Of a stretch of 33,936 nt of DNA, positions 14,525-23,800 are shown one piece after another. A program made the translations under genes and the position numbers. This stretch comes from Candidatus Hydrogenedentota bacterium. GTDB taxonomy: Bacteria > Hydrogenedentota > Hydrogenedentia > Hydrogenedentales > CAILVY01. Position 1 is the first letter of the stretch. Every line of letters starts with the position of its first letter. Location of the stretch: assembly GCA_029565395.1 (NCBI GenBank), contig JAKQOG010000213.1, forward strand, positions 1 through 33,936, given 5' to 3'. The notes under the pieces are model-generated. The model saw nothing but the letters and a program-made list of their open reading frames with translations, had not been told where the DNA came from and ran no database searches.

Positions 14525-16208
14525 GCATTAGCCCCTTACCAGATTTTTTCCGGCGAGCCGCCCAGCCCAGTAATGTCAGTAAAATACAAGGGATAGCCAC
14601 ACATATAGTTCCGTCCACCGGGGCGTGAAAGTCAAGGGAATTCACTGTAGTTCCGGAGGCGGCATTACACCCCGGAGCAGGCACAACAGGCTCAGCATCA
14701 AACCAAATCGGTGAACTTATGGCCTCATCGTGGCGTCCATTGTGATCACCGGCACTTGATTCGACAATACCGTAGTAGTAATCCAGTCCGGAGGACGCTG
14801 TATCCTGGAAAATGATCTCCACCGAACTGGAATTCACCGCCCTCGTTTCCACACGTTCCCCGTTCCGGTAGAAGCTCACCGCTTTCAATCGGGTCTGGCT
14901 GGTATCATGGGCGGATAACGTGAAGGTCCGCGGGATTCCGCGCAAGTGGGAGCCCATCGGATATCCCGCGCACCGGAAATCGAGGAGCAGGTTAAGATTT
15001 TCCGTCGAGTAAAACCTCCGCGCCCGGTAAGCATCGATGATGGCTTCGCGGGTTAATTCCGTTGCCAGCACCCCTGTCCTATAGGGACAGTCGGTATCCC
15101 ATGTGGCGAAATGGTTGTCATCGCCGCCTAATGCGCCCAACCGCCAGCCGCGTGTATTAGCCATGTCGATATAAGGCAAATCGTTGCCCCAGCGGTTCTG
15201 ATAATAATAAAAATCGAATCCCATGCAGGTGTTGAACAACTCGATACCCACCATCTGCGGAACCACGGCGGGGGTAATCAAAAAGTGGCGGAATTCGCCA
15301 ATGGCATAATTAAAAAAGCCGGGGTGATTAAACGTTCCAAAGGCCTCTGGCCGTTCCTGAAGCCAGTGATAAAAACCCCACAACGTCATTGTGGCTATGC
15401 AATTGGTCGTATCTTCAGAGTTAAACACATTAATATGTCCCATAAATGGATGGGACCACTCGAAGCCCCAAAGCGTGACAAATTGGCCCGGGGCATTATA
15501 CGTTTCCGCCACGTCCCTCATCTGTTCCCATTTATGGTCCCAAGGCCAGAAAATCATTAGTTCCGAATGGTCCGACAACGAAAAAAAATCCAGCCCTGCC
15601 ACATCCCGGGCATATGCATATGCCTCTGAAGCGCTGCCCATTCCATGCGACAGATTGGAATGATTGTGCAAATCCCCAAAATACGTGTTGTATTGTACAT
15701 CGGGTAGCGGCTCCTCAATAATGTTGCTGGTATTTTGCAGATCATCCTTCTGTACATTATCTGCCTGAAGCTCTTCCAAGATCGCATCTATCGGCGTTTT
15801 CAACAATGTATTGGTTAATAAGTGTGTTTCAGGGGTGCTGATAAACCCGGCAGTAACCGTTTTTTCCAGGAAGGTGCGGCACTGGTCCCACGTCACGATG
15901 CCCTGATCATCTTGCAGAACCAGCAAGAGTATCTGTTCATTAGAAAGTTGTTCTGCCGCACGAAGCATTCGCAGCGTGAAAAATTCCGCGGGCGTGGGGG
16001 GGCGGTCTTGTGCATGGGAATAAGCAAGAACCAGAAATTCATCCTGTGCATCAGGGGTGGCTTGTTTGGCCGATTCCATGGACTGAATGATTGTCTGGAT
16101 TCCCGTTTGAATGGCATTGGCGTCTGGTGGGGCAGCCGTTGCCAAGGTTCTTGAAGCAATATCCACGAAGGAGATTCCTGCAAGCAGAAGGACTAGGTGT
16201 AGTTTCAT
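14508..16208 (-). CDS. Surface-anchored PHP-domain metal-dependent phosphoesterase-like protein
   Basis: A 566-residue exported protein. The signal peptide is about residues 1-25. An Ala/Glu-rich helical region (30-165) precedes a PHP-type metallohydrolase domain with GDLHNHSNLSHG (H181 and H183) and LSDHSE (D213, H214). Later blocks, FNHPGFFN and ALGGDDNHF, fit the remaining metal-ligand positions. PHP enzymes hydrolyse phosphoester bonds. Exported family relatives are uncharacterised. The C-terminus has a membrane helix (TICVAIPCILLTLLGW) and a basic cluster (AARRKK), like a CTERM sorting or anchor signal. A MITE insertion gave the gene a new end, PGLSH-stop. Without it the frame would read on for about nine other residues. 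GGAGAGG lies 5 bases before the ATG. Bases 16209-16320 show nothing notable. Confidence 0.85.
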   Translation of the reverse strand: MKLHLVLLLAGISFVDIASRTLATAAPPDANAIQTGIQTIIQSMESAKQATPDAQDEFLVLAYSHAQDRPPTPAEFFTLRMLRAAEQLSNEQILLLVLQDDQGIVTWDQCRTFLEKTVTAGFISTPETHLLTNTLLKTPIDAILEELQADNVQKDDLQNTSNIIEEPLPDVQYNTYFGDLHNHSNLSHGMGSASEAYAYARDVAGLDFFSLSDHSELMIFWPWDHKWEQMRDVAETYNAPGQFVTLWGFEWSHPFMGHINVFNSEDTTNCIATMTLWGFYHWLQERPEAFGTFNHPGFFNYAIGEFRHFLITPAVVPQMVGIELFNTCMGFDFYYYQNRWGNDLPYIDMANTRGWRLGALGGDDNHFATWDTDCPYRTGVLATELTREAIIDAYRARRFYSTENLNLLLDFRCAGYPMGSHLRGIPRTFTLSAHDTSQTRLKAVSFYRNGERVETRAVNSSSVEIIFQDTASSGLDYYYGIVESSAGDHNGRHDEAISSPIWFDAEPVVPAPGCNAASGTTVNSLDFHAPVDGTICVAIPCILLTLLGWAARRKKSGKGLMPGLSH

Positions 16209-16320
16209 TCCGGCCTCTCCAGGATCTACTGCGCCAATGGTCGATTGTATTGTCCATGAAATACTACTGGAACCATACCTCTCTCTGTGTATATTCTACA
16301 CAACAACCTGGGGATGGATC

Positions 16321-17793
16321 TTATTTCACTTTTTTCCCGTTTGTCCACTTTAGGAATGTTTTATAGGCTTCAGAGAGGAGAAACCGAAGATTTTCCGGCC
16401 CCATATACGGTATAGGATGGTTGACTACGAACAGTTCAGTTAATGCGCTATGTTCCCCGGACATTAATTCCGCGATGATCCGGCCTGCTATTTGAGCGAA
16501 TGCCACACCTTCACCGTTGTAGGCCACGCCATAGTAAATATTTTTATATTCACCCATAACGCCCACGCTGGGAGTGTAATCGCGCGATATGCCCATCGTG
16601 CCTCCCCATGCATGGTCAATTCGAAGCCCTTCAAGCTGCGGAAAGGTGGTGAACAGGCTTTGGGTCAGCAGTTCGATGACCGGCTTGTTGTTGCCGCTGC
16701 TGAGAGCGTCATGCGCATAACAGGGGTAATCTGAACCGCCGATGACAATGCGTCCATCTACTGTTGGACGGAGATAATCAAACAACAGGCGTATATCGGA
16801 AAGTCCCCAGCGTTTCGACCATCCGATGGATTGCCATTGCGCCGGGCTGAGAGGCTCCGTGGCAATCACATAACTGCTCATCGGCATTACGTGATTCCGG
16901 AAGAATCCAAGCCCTGGTGCATAGCCGTCTAGTCCCAGTACCAGGGCAGGGGCGGTGATGTCGCCCATTTCTGTTTCAATTCGATGGATTTTGCCGGGGT
17001 GTACCCGTAGCACCACGGTGCGTTCGCGCACTTCCACGCCCCGGTTCTCCACAATGGGCTTCATGCCTCGCGCCAGTTTCGCGGGATTTAAAATAGCCCC
17101 ATTCGGAATGGCCAACGCTGCGATATAGCGGGGTGAATTGATCGCCTCTTTCAAGGCGTTGCCGGTGAACATGGTTGACTTAATGCCCAGCCCGGAATAG
17201 ACCTTCTGTTCTTCTTCGAGGCTGGCCGCTTGTTCTTCTGTGATAGCCGCTTCGATCATGCCGTTCTCTTCAAAATCACATGAAAGGCCATGCTCGGAAA
17301 TCATTTGTTTGATTTGAGCGATCCCGAACGTGCTTGCTTCGAAAGCGCGCCGCCCTGCTTCCAGCCCGGCAGAAGCGGCGTATTCCATCAGCCCTGGCAG
17401 GCCTGGATCACAAAACCCCCCGTTGCGTCCGCTGGCTCCATACCCACAACAGGCCCCTTCCAACAGCACGATCTTTTTGCCAGGCATTAATTCACTAAGA
17501 TGATACGCCGAGGCTAATCCGGTAAATCCACCACCGATGATTACAATGTCTGCTTGATGATGGCCCTTCAGAGGAGCGTTGATGGCCTGATTCTCCAGCC
17601 CTGCGGATTTGAACCAGAAATTGTCCACGAAATACTCATACAATTCCGGCGGCCGGGCGGGATCATCCCCCAGCCTTTCCAATCCCCGAGAGGCGGCCCA
17701 CATTCCTGCCGCCCCCAATCCCGCCCCGGCAATAAAGGAACGCCGGGATACGCGGCGCACCTTATGCCTGGGCGATTCTTTTTGTTCGCTCAT
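16321..17793 (-). CDS. Tat-exported FAD-dependent oxidoreductase (DAO family, PuuB/OrdL-like)
   Basis: A 490-residue flavoprotein. The N-terminus carries a twin-arginine signal, SRRSFI (16-21), followed by a hydrophobic stretch, so it is folded with its cofactor before export. The FAD-binding Rossmann motif is VIIGGGFTGLASAYHLSE (around 84-101), followed by the GYGASGRNGGF block typical of the gamma-glutamylputrescine oxidase / glycine oxidase branch of the DAO family. Family members oxidise secondary or primary amines or amino acids. The substrate here is unknown. Its ATG overlaps the stop of the upstream glycosidase gene by four bases (ATGA at 17790-17793), which fixes the start and shows translational coupling. 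Periplasmic location is unusual for this branch, whose well-known members are cytoplasmic. Confidence 0.87.
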   Translation of the reverse strand: MSEQKESPRHKVRRVSRRSFIAGAGLGAAGMWAASRGLERLGDDPARPPELYEYFVDNFWFKSAGLENQAINAPLKGHHQADIVIIGGGFTGLASAYHLSELMPGKKIVLLEGACCGYGASGRNGGFCDPGLPGLMEYAASAGLEAGRRAFEASTFGIAQIKQMISEHGLSCDFEENGMIEAAITEEQAASLEEEQKVYSGLGIKSTMFTGNALKEAINSPRYIAALAIPNGAILNPAKLARGMKPIVENRGVEVRERTVVLRVHPGKIHRIETEMGDITAPALVLGLDGYAPGLGFFRNHVMPMSSYVIATEPLSPAQWQSIGWSKRWGLSDIRLLFDYLRPTVDGRIVIGGSDYPCYAHDALSSGNNKPVIELLTQSLFTTFPQLEGLRIDHAWGGTMGISRDYTPSVGVMGEYKNIYYGVAYNGEGVAFAQIAGRIIAELMSGEHSALTELFVVNHPIPYMGPENLRFLLSEAYKTFLKWTNGKKVK

Positions 17794-20411
17794 GATTGAG
17801 ATGCGGTCCACAATTGGTAGATGGTTTGATTCTTCGGAACGGGCGATTTTTCACATGAATTCAACGCTTTCACCAATCCTTGTTGCAGTTTGAACAGGGT
17901 ATCCAAATACAATTTATCCGCGGCCGCCTGAGAAGGTTCCGGCAACGGCGTTACTTTCCCGGCATTCTGTAAGGTTTTACGTTGGTTGATGGTTTGGAAC
18001 TGCTCCAGGATAAGGCGTGCGTGGCGTCCTTCGTAGGAGTCCCCCAGCCCCTGAGCGGCCAGCGATTGGCAGAAAGTACGAATACGTGCCATGGATATCG
18101 GAGGTTGTGGCGCTTTGCAGGGCATGGCGGCCACGCGCTGTCCATTCACATACAACCGTAGTTCCCCGTTTGCGTCGAATGTAGCCGCAACATTGCTCCA
18201 GACATTTAATGGCAGACTAACCGTCTGAGACAGCGTTCCCTGGGGCGTAATCACCCGCAGCACGTTTCCTTCCAGCCAGTCGAGGAGGTAGCCATCGTCC
18301 GTGCCCGCCGGGATCTTGTCGATAATCCTCATGCACTTGTCCGGAAGCGTCTCCGGATAAATCCTGGCTTCGAGTGTGAATGCCTGGCTCAGATCAAAGC
18401 AGGGTTTGTTTTCGATTTCCGCCCAGCCGGCGCCTGACAAGTGCAATGCGCCTTTTTGGATGTCCGCGCCCTGGCGCAACTGCAATGGCAGCGGTTCGCC
18501 TGTGGCGTTCGGGATCATTCCTTCTTCCGTGTGATCACAGAGCCAATGCGCCACCAGTCCGTCCGTCTGCATCACGCGGATTTTCTGGATGGCCAATGAT
18601 CGGATGTTTCTGGGGGGCAGCGCCTGATTATAAATGCACACCCGTGCAATCCGGCCTTTGAACTGGTTTTCTCCTTTGCTGTCCGCACCAATCCGCAAGG
18701 GAAGGGTATTCTTACCCGCACTGGTGAACAGACCGTCCACCTCCCCAGAGGCATCCTTCGCATCCGGGAGCGGAAGCGCCGGGGGGGTGACTTTGAAGTT
18801 GGACAATTGGTCCAACACTGCATTGCCGAACGCGATCAGCACATGGGCCTGATCGGGAATCTCCGCATAGGGGAGGGTAATGCTTACCGTGTCGAATTTC
18901 GTCCATTCCTGCCCATTGATGCGCACGGCCTTGATGGGGCCTACGCCCGCGGCCGCCAGATACACCTGCTTGCTGCCGAACCGTATCGGGAAGCGCTGTT
19001 CCAGGCGCGTGATGCTTGGCGGGATGTGCGGAATGAGCGTGAGCGTGTCCGCATCGTATAAATACTCAAAAAGCCCCCGAATCATCGCGGCGGGCGGGCC
19101 GAAGGTATCATAACAAAGGTTGATGGGCTCTTTGGGCTGATACACTTGATTCCCCCAATCCACCAGCGGGTTGTCCATCCGGAATTGCCGCGCAAACCGT
19201 AAGATGGCGTTCATTGACCGGGCCGTATCTTCGTATTTGCCCAAGCGGTAATAGGCCATCATCATCCGTGCCTCACAGGTCGACCAATGCCCGCCGTTGA
19301 CCCAGGTGCCATGTTGCCACAACCACGATTTGTCCGATTCATACATGTCGTCAAGACCGGGTTCGTTGGCACAGATTAAGTCATGCCGCCGCAACAATGG
19401 AATTGAAGCAATCTTTTGATAAATAAGCTCTGCCTGGGCATGCTCCACTACTCGGAACGCTATCGCGTCGTGATTTGGCGGAGCTTCGAAGTAGCCATGT
19501 TTCGGCGCGCCATACACCCCGTGTTTTGTGCCATCCGGGTCCAGCGACTTGATAAAATATCCCTCTTCCGTGATGAGTTGATCCAGACCCGCCTTCGCAC
19601 GATCCCGGCGGTCCGTGTACAACACCACCTTGTCGCTGTGCAGCATCATTTTTTCCAATTCGATCAACCGGTTCAGCGCGGCAATGTACGTGATGGATAA
19701 TCCTGCAAGATAGGCTTTATCGAATGTGCCGTCGGGACGTTTCCAGCCCGCATAGCTCGGCGCCAGCAGATTTCCCGCAGGTCCGGCGAGAAACAGATTG
19801 TTCTTGTCCCGCCGCGTCTCGATAAAATTCGCGGATCGCTCCAGCATCGGTAAATAATGCTCGATAGCCGCTTTATCCCGGCTAATCAGCAGTAATTCCG
19901 ATTGCAGCACCACGCCCGCTGCCGTAAATTCCATTCCCCAGTCATGAATATCGATTTTTCCATCGCCCTGTTTGTACATAATCCAGCCTGGTGACGCCGC
20001 ATCGCATAGACAGCCGTCCGGAGCCACCCAATCCTTCGCGCCCTTGCGCTGGCCGTCGCCCATCTGGTTGAACCAGAGGTCCTGGGCATTCTGTAGAAAG
20101 CTGATGTATGGTTCCAGATAGAAGGGGAGTGCGCAATACGTTGTGCCGTAACTGTTCTGAATCCACCATGCGCCCCAGGTGGGCCCTTCCACAAAACCGT
20201 TCCAGTCCGGTGTGTACAACATGGGTATATTTTGAAATTCCGGGTCCGGATCGAACATGCGCCGCGAAATATCCAGCAATTGGAGATATTCAACGTCGCC
20301 CTCGCCCTGGTAGTATTTCCCTTCAAACGTGGGCGTGGGTTGCTGTCCCAAGGCAGGAAAACATAGTGCCGTGATTGTCACCACGCCCAAAAACCGCGTG
20401 CATCCTTTCAT
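17790..20411 (-). CDS. Secreted six-hairpin glycosidase with C-terminal LamG-like domain
   Basis: An 873-residue exported protein. Residues 1-22 form a signal peptide. Residues of about 40-500 have the pattern of an (alpha/alpha)6 glycosidase related to trehalase/glucosidase-type families (GH37/GH63-like): GPTWGAWWIQNSYGTTYCALP, a GKIDIHDWGMEFTAAG segment and WQHGTWVNGGHWSTCEARMMMAYYRLGKYEDTA. A small beta domain follows (about 470-520). A LamG / concanavalin-like domain lies at about 600-770 (FTLEARIYPETLPDKCMRIIDK, LRLYVNGQRVAAMP) and would bind carbohydrate. The last 80 residues are helical. The GH family cannot be fixed by eye and the catalytic acids are not assigned. GGAGG precedes the ATG by about 9 bases. 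It is translationally coupled to the Tat oxidoreductase gene, suggesting a glycan-linked or amino-sugar-linked substrate. Confidence 0.8.
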   Translation of the reverse strand: MKGCTRFLGVVTITALCFPALGQQPTPTFEGKYYQGEGDVEYLQLLDISRRMFDPDPEFQNIPMLYTPDWNGFVEGPTWGAWWIQNSYGTTYCALPFYLEPYISFLQNAQDLWFNQMGDGQRKGAKDWVAPDGCLCDAASPGWIMYKQGDGKIDIHDWGMEFTAAGVVLQSELLLISRDKAAIEHYLPMLERSANFIETRRDKNNLFLAGPAGNLLAPSYAGWKRPDGTFDKAYLAGLSITYIAALNRLIELEKMMLHSDKVVLYTDRRDRAKAGLDQLITEEGYFIKSLDPDGTKHGVYGAPKHGYFEAPPNHDAIAFRVVEHAQAELIYQKIASIPLLRRHDLICANEPGLDDMYESDKSWLWQHGTWVNGGHWSTCEARMMMAYYRLGKYEDTARSMNAILRFARQFRMDNPLVDWGNQVYQPKEPINLCYDTFGPPAAMIRGLFEYLYDADTLTLIPHIPPSITRLEQRFPIRFGSKQVYLAAAGVGPIKAVRINGQEWTKFDTVSITLPYAEIPDQAHVLIAFGNAVLDQLSNFKVTPPALPLPDAKDASGEVDGLFTSAGKNTLPLRIGADSKGENQFKGRIARVCIYNQALPPRNIRSLAIQKIRVMQTDGLVAHWLCDHTEEGMIPNATGEPLPLQLRQGADIQKGALHLSGAGWAEIENKPCFDLSQAFTLEARIYPETLPDKCMRIIDKIPAGTDDGYLLDWLEGNVLRVITPQGTLSQTVSLPLNVWSNVAATFDANGELRLYVNGQRVAAMPCKAPQPPISMARIRTFCQSLAAQGLGDSYEGRHARLILEQFQTINQRKTLQNAGKVTPLPEPSQAAADKLYLDTLFKLQQGLVKALNSCEKSPVPKNQTIYQLWTASQS

Positions 20412-20492
20412 GGTCCGATCCTCCGTGTATAGGTGGAGACTTAGTGTAGACGCTCCCCCTTAGAAACACAAGACACGAGGGGAGGTAAACCG

Positions 20493-20546
20493 CTGGGAGG
20501 ACTGGGAGGACTGGGAGGACTGGGAAGGCTGGGAGGATTGGGAAAT
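20493..20546. repeat. 9-bp tandem repeat (CTGGGAGGA) x about 6
   Basis: Five units close to CTGGGAGGA run head to tail, followed by a decayed sixth (TTGGGAAAT), about 80 bases upstream of the glycosidase start. Units 1-3 are identical. The unit length is a multiple of three but no gene covers it. It may be a slippage array or protein-binding site in the upstream region of the operon. Confidence 0.8.
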
Positions 20547-20599
20547 ATGCAAGAATGCGACCCATAGGACTGATATGCCTGAATGGTTAGGGTAAGACT

Positions 20600-20766
20600 A
20601 TGTCGAAAATCTTGAAAGATCCGTTTAAGAATTGCGTCAACTGACCCAGCTCACCGAAAAAATCTATACTAGCATGAGCGATGTCCCCGCATGGAATCCC
20701 ACAAAGGATTTGTTCTGCCCCTATCATTGGAAAGACCTATTGCCCCTTTATGAGAAGGAGCAATAG
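20600..20766 (+). pseudogene. Frameshifted small gene remnant
   Basis: An ATG at 20600 opens a 14-codon frame (MSKILKDPFKNCVN) that overlaps a second frame, open from 20629 to the TAG at 20766 (ELRQLTQLTEKIYTSM and onward). One inserted base near 20628 would join them into a protein of about 55 residues. The joined sequence, DPFKELRQL then VPAWNPTKDLF, loosely resembles the N-terminal arm of Hsp20 small heat-shock proteins, but that is only an impression. A good plus-strand terminator overlaps its end, which supports former or present transcription on this strand. Confidence 0.28.
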
Positions 20767-20774
20767 GCCTTTTT
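20736..20774 (+). terminator. Intrinsic terminator (plus strand, possibly bidirectional)
   Basis: CCTATTGC (20736-20743) pairs with GCAATAGG (20760-20767). After one C/A mismatch an inner CCTT/AAGG pair closes a 6-nt loop. CC and five T residues follow (20770-20774). It lies 27 bases past the end of the large surface protein gene on the other strand and could also stop that transcript. Confidence 0.65.
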
Positions 20775-20800
20775 GAGACTCCATTTACTTCAGGCGTTTC

Positions 20801-23800
20801 TTACACGGACAGTTTTTTGTGCATCCTCCTTATTCCCAAACTTGCCAGTAATGTTGTCATAATTACTAAGCCCGTATATCCTGCTGCCGGAACCTGATGC
20901 GTGACCTCAAGGTAAGAAGGTGTTGTAGAGACCACTTCATACGCATCACTTACGACGCACAGGTACTGGCCTTCGTCTTCTTTGTCTACCTGATAAAGCA
21001 CCAAAACAGGATCGTTGCCGCCCACCGGAACCAGCATCTTGTTGGCGGGTTCATATTGCCACTCGTATGAATACGGCGGGGTGCCCCCTGCCACCTCTAC
21101 TTCCAGATACGCGGTGCTTCCCAGGCCTTTTGTAATATATTCAGGAGGCTGAGACACCAGGCGCAAATGCTGGATGGTGTACAGCGGCCCTTGGGTGTAA
21201 TCTTCCGGCAATGGAACGCCATTCAGACTTTCAATGCCGCCAGAGGCCAAGACGTCCAAGCGCATTTTCCCGTCGCCCGCGCCAATATTTACCGTAACGA
21301 CAAAGTTCCGGTTGTCCACAGACTGAATCGCGCTAAAACAGCACTGCGTAATATTGCCGCAGGCTACGCATGTCTTGAAATCGTTTGAGGCAGTGAGAAG
21401 GCCTTTCTCAACGCCAGTGACCACAGATGAAAATGTGACTTTAAAGCGCACTTGCGGCATGTTGGTTGATTCCGGATCCAAAAGCTCAATCTTTTCGACA
21501 CTGGCGTGCGACAGGTCGATCACCAACTCATCACTTGTGGAATCCATACCCGTGTTGCCGGCGGAATCTGTAGCGAGCACATGCACGTCGTAGGTTCCCG
21601 GCGCCAGTTCTGCCAGCATATTGTCATTCAGTGTCCAAGTGCCATCTCCGTTGTTGATGGCATGATAAAACACGACATCGTCTAACGTGATCAATATTGT
21701 TGCACCCGGGTCATTGTCGGCGATGGTTCCACTTAAGGGCGGCGTGGTGTCCGCAGTAATCTTGGGCTGAACCGTCACGACAGGTGCTGTTCCATCAATA
21801 AAGAAAGTGGTACTGTCGTCTTCCGCCATCACATTGCCCAGGAGATCGGTAGCGTCCGAAATCACCGCGGTGGCCAGGCCATTATCAGCCGCCTCCACGG
21901 GGCGATCCAGATCCACTTGATAACTGATGTCATTCAGCCAAGCGCCATTTCCACCCTCCGCCACACTACTCCCTGGGATGACTGACTTTGCACCGGTGTA
22001 TACCACGAGGGAGGGCGATATCGTCACATCCATGGATTCGCTGAAGATCAACCGTGCAGTGACAACAGCGCCAATCCCGGGGATTTCAGGCGAGATCTCG
22101 ACTGAAATAAGCGTTGCCGGAATTGTGTCGATGGTGTATTCCGGGCCGCTTGTATAATCGGCGGACATTGGGTCGTCCTGCAGGTCCAGAATTCCGCCTC
22201 CCGCGAGCACATCCACGCGAAACGAGCCCATTCCCGTCCCGGTGTTTACGGTAATTACATACGTCTGTGGGCTCTCCTGTTCCACCCGGCTTACCGTCGT
22301 CCCTTCCAGTGAGCCGCTGGTAAGGACTAGCGCGAAATCATCGAAGGGACCGGTATCGCCTACTTGGATACCTGTGACCGGTTCGCTGAACACCACAGTA
22401 TACCCGGCTTCCGGTCCTCTGGATGGGTTAGCGTCATTCATGGTCATCGAAATAACGGAAGGCGGATTTATCACGGAAGGCGGTGCGATTTCCACCTGAT
22501 GCGAATTGTCCGGCAGCATGACATGTCCCAGCAAATCGCGGGCGTCTGAAATGGTGACTGTTGCGGTGCCAATATCTTCGGCCACCAGAAGGCGGTCAAT
22601 GCTTACCTGATATTCGGTATCACTCAGCCAGATGCCGTCGCCGCCCACAGTGGCACTGCTTGCTGAAATTGTACCATTACTTTCGGTAGTTACACTTACA
22701 GCAGGCGGGACGGTTTGGTCCATCGGCTCGCTGAAGGTAAGGGTCATCGCGATAGTGCCGCCGGTTATTGCGGGGTCAGGCGATGCCGAAAATACGAGGA
22801 CCGTTGGAGGGAGGGTGTCCACTACATATTCCGGCCCAGTGGTATAGTCCGAGGTCATGGAATCGCTCTGAGCGTCCAGTATCCCCCCGGATGCAAGTAC
22901 GTCCAACCGCAGCGATCCTTCGCCCGTCCCAGTTGTCAGCGTGACCGTATAGGTTTGTCCATTAATTTGGGACACGCTGATTGGGGCTGCCCCTGCAATG
23001 CTTCCATTGGTGACCGTTACAATAAAATCATTTGAGGGGCCTGCACCCGTCTCGATCCCGGTTACAGTTTCATTGAAAATAACGGTATAACTCACCGTGG
23101 GGCCGGTAGTCGGCGAAGGATCATTCCGGGTCATTGACACTACGTATGGCGGGATCAAAAGGAAATTCGGATCGATAATGAGTTCATCCGTGGTCGTATC
23201 CGTCCCCGTGTTTCCTGCACTGTCCGTGGCTATGGCTTTGACATCATACGTGCCTTCTGCAAGCACCGGCAATACATTATCCGGCAGCGTCCAGGTGCTA
23301 TTGCCATTATTCACGGCGGAATAGAAGTGAATATCATCAAGGGTGATGAGAATTGTCGCGTTTGGGTCGTTGTCCAGAATAGTTCCGGAGAGTGGGGGAG
23401 TGGTATCCGGAGTGAGCAGGAAGTCCACAGTAACAATCGGAACGATGCCGTCAATGACAAATGTGTGGCTGCTGTCAGGCGCCATGACATTGCCGGTAAC
23501 ATCTTGTGCCGAGGAGAGATGGATTGTGGCCAGGCCGTCATCCAGTGCAACTAAGGCGCGATCCAGGGTTACGCGGTATTCCGTGGCGCTGATCCATTCG
23601 CCGTCTCCGCCCCCGCCTACGCTGCTGGCCGAAATGGGGCCGTTGGTGGAGGTCTGGACGCTTACCGTGGGCGATACTGCGGTATTCATGGTCTCATCAA
23701 ATGTTATGGTGAGCACGACAAGATCCCCGATACCCGCTGGTGAAGAAGAAATTAATACGGATGTGACTGACGGGGGAATAGTGTCCACCACATATTCAGG

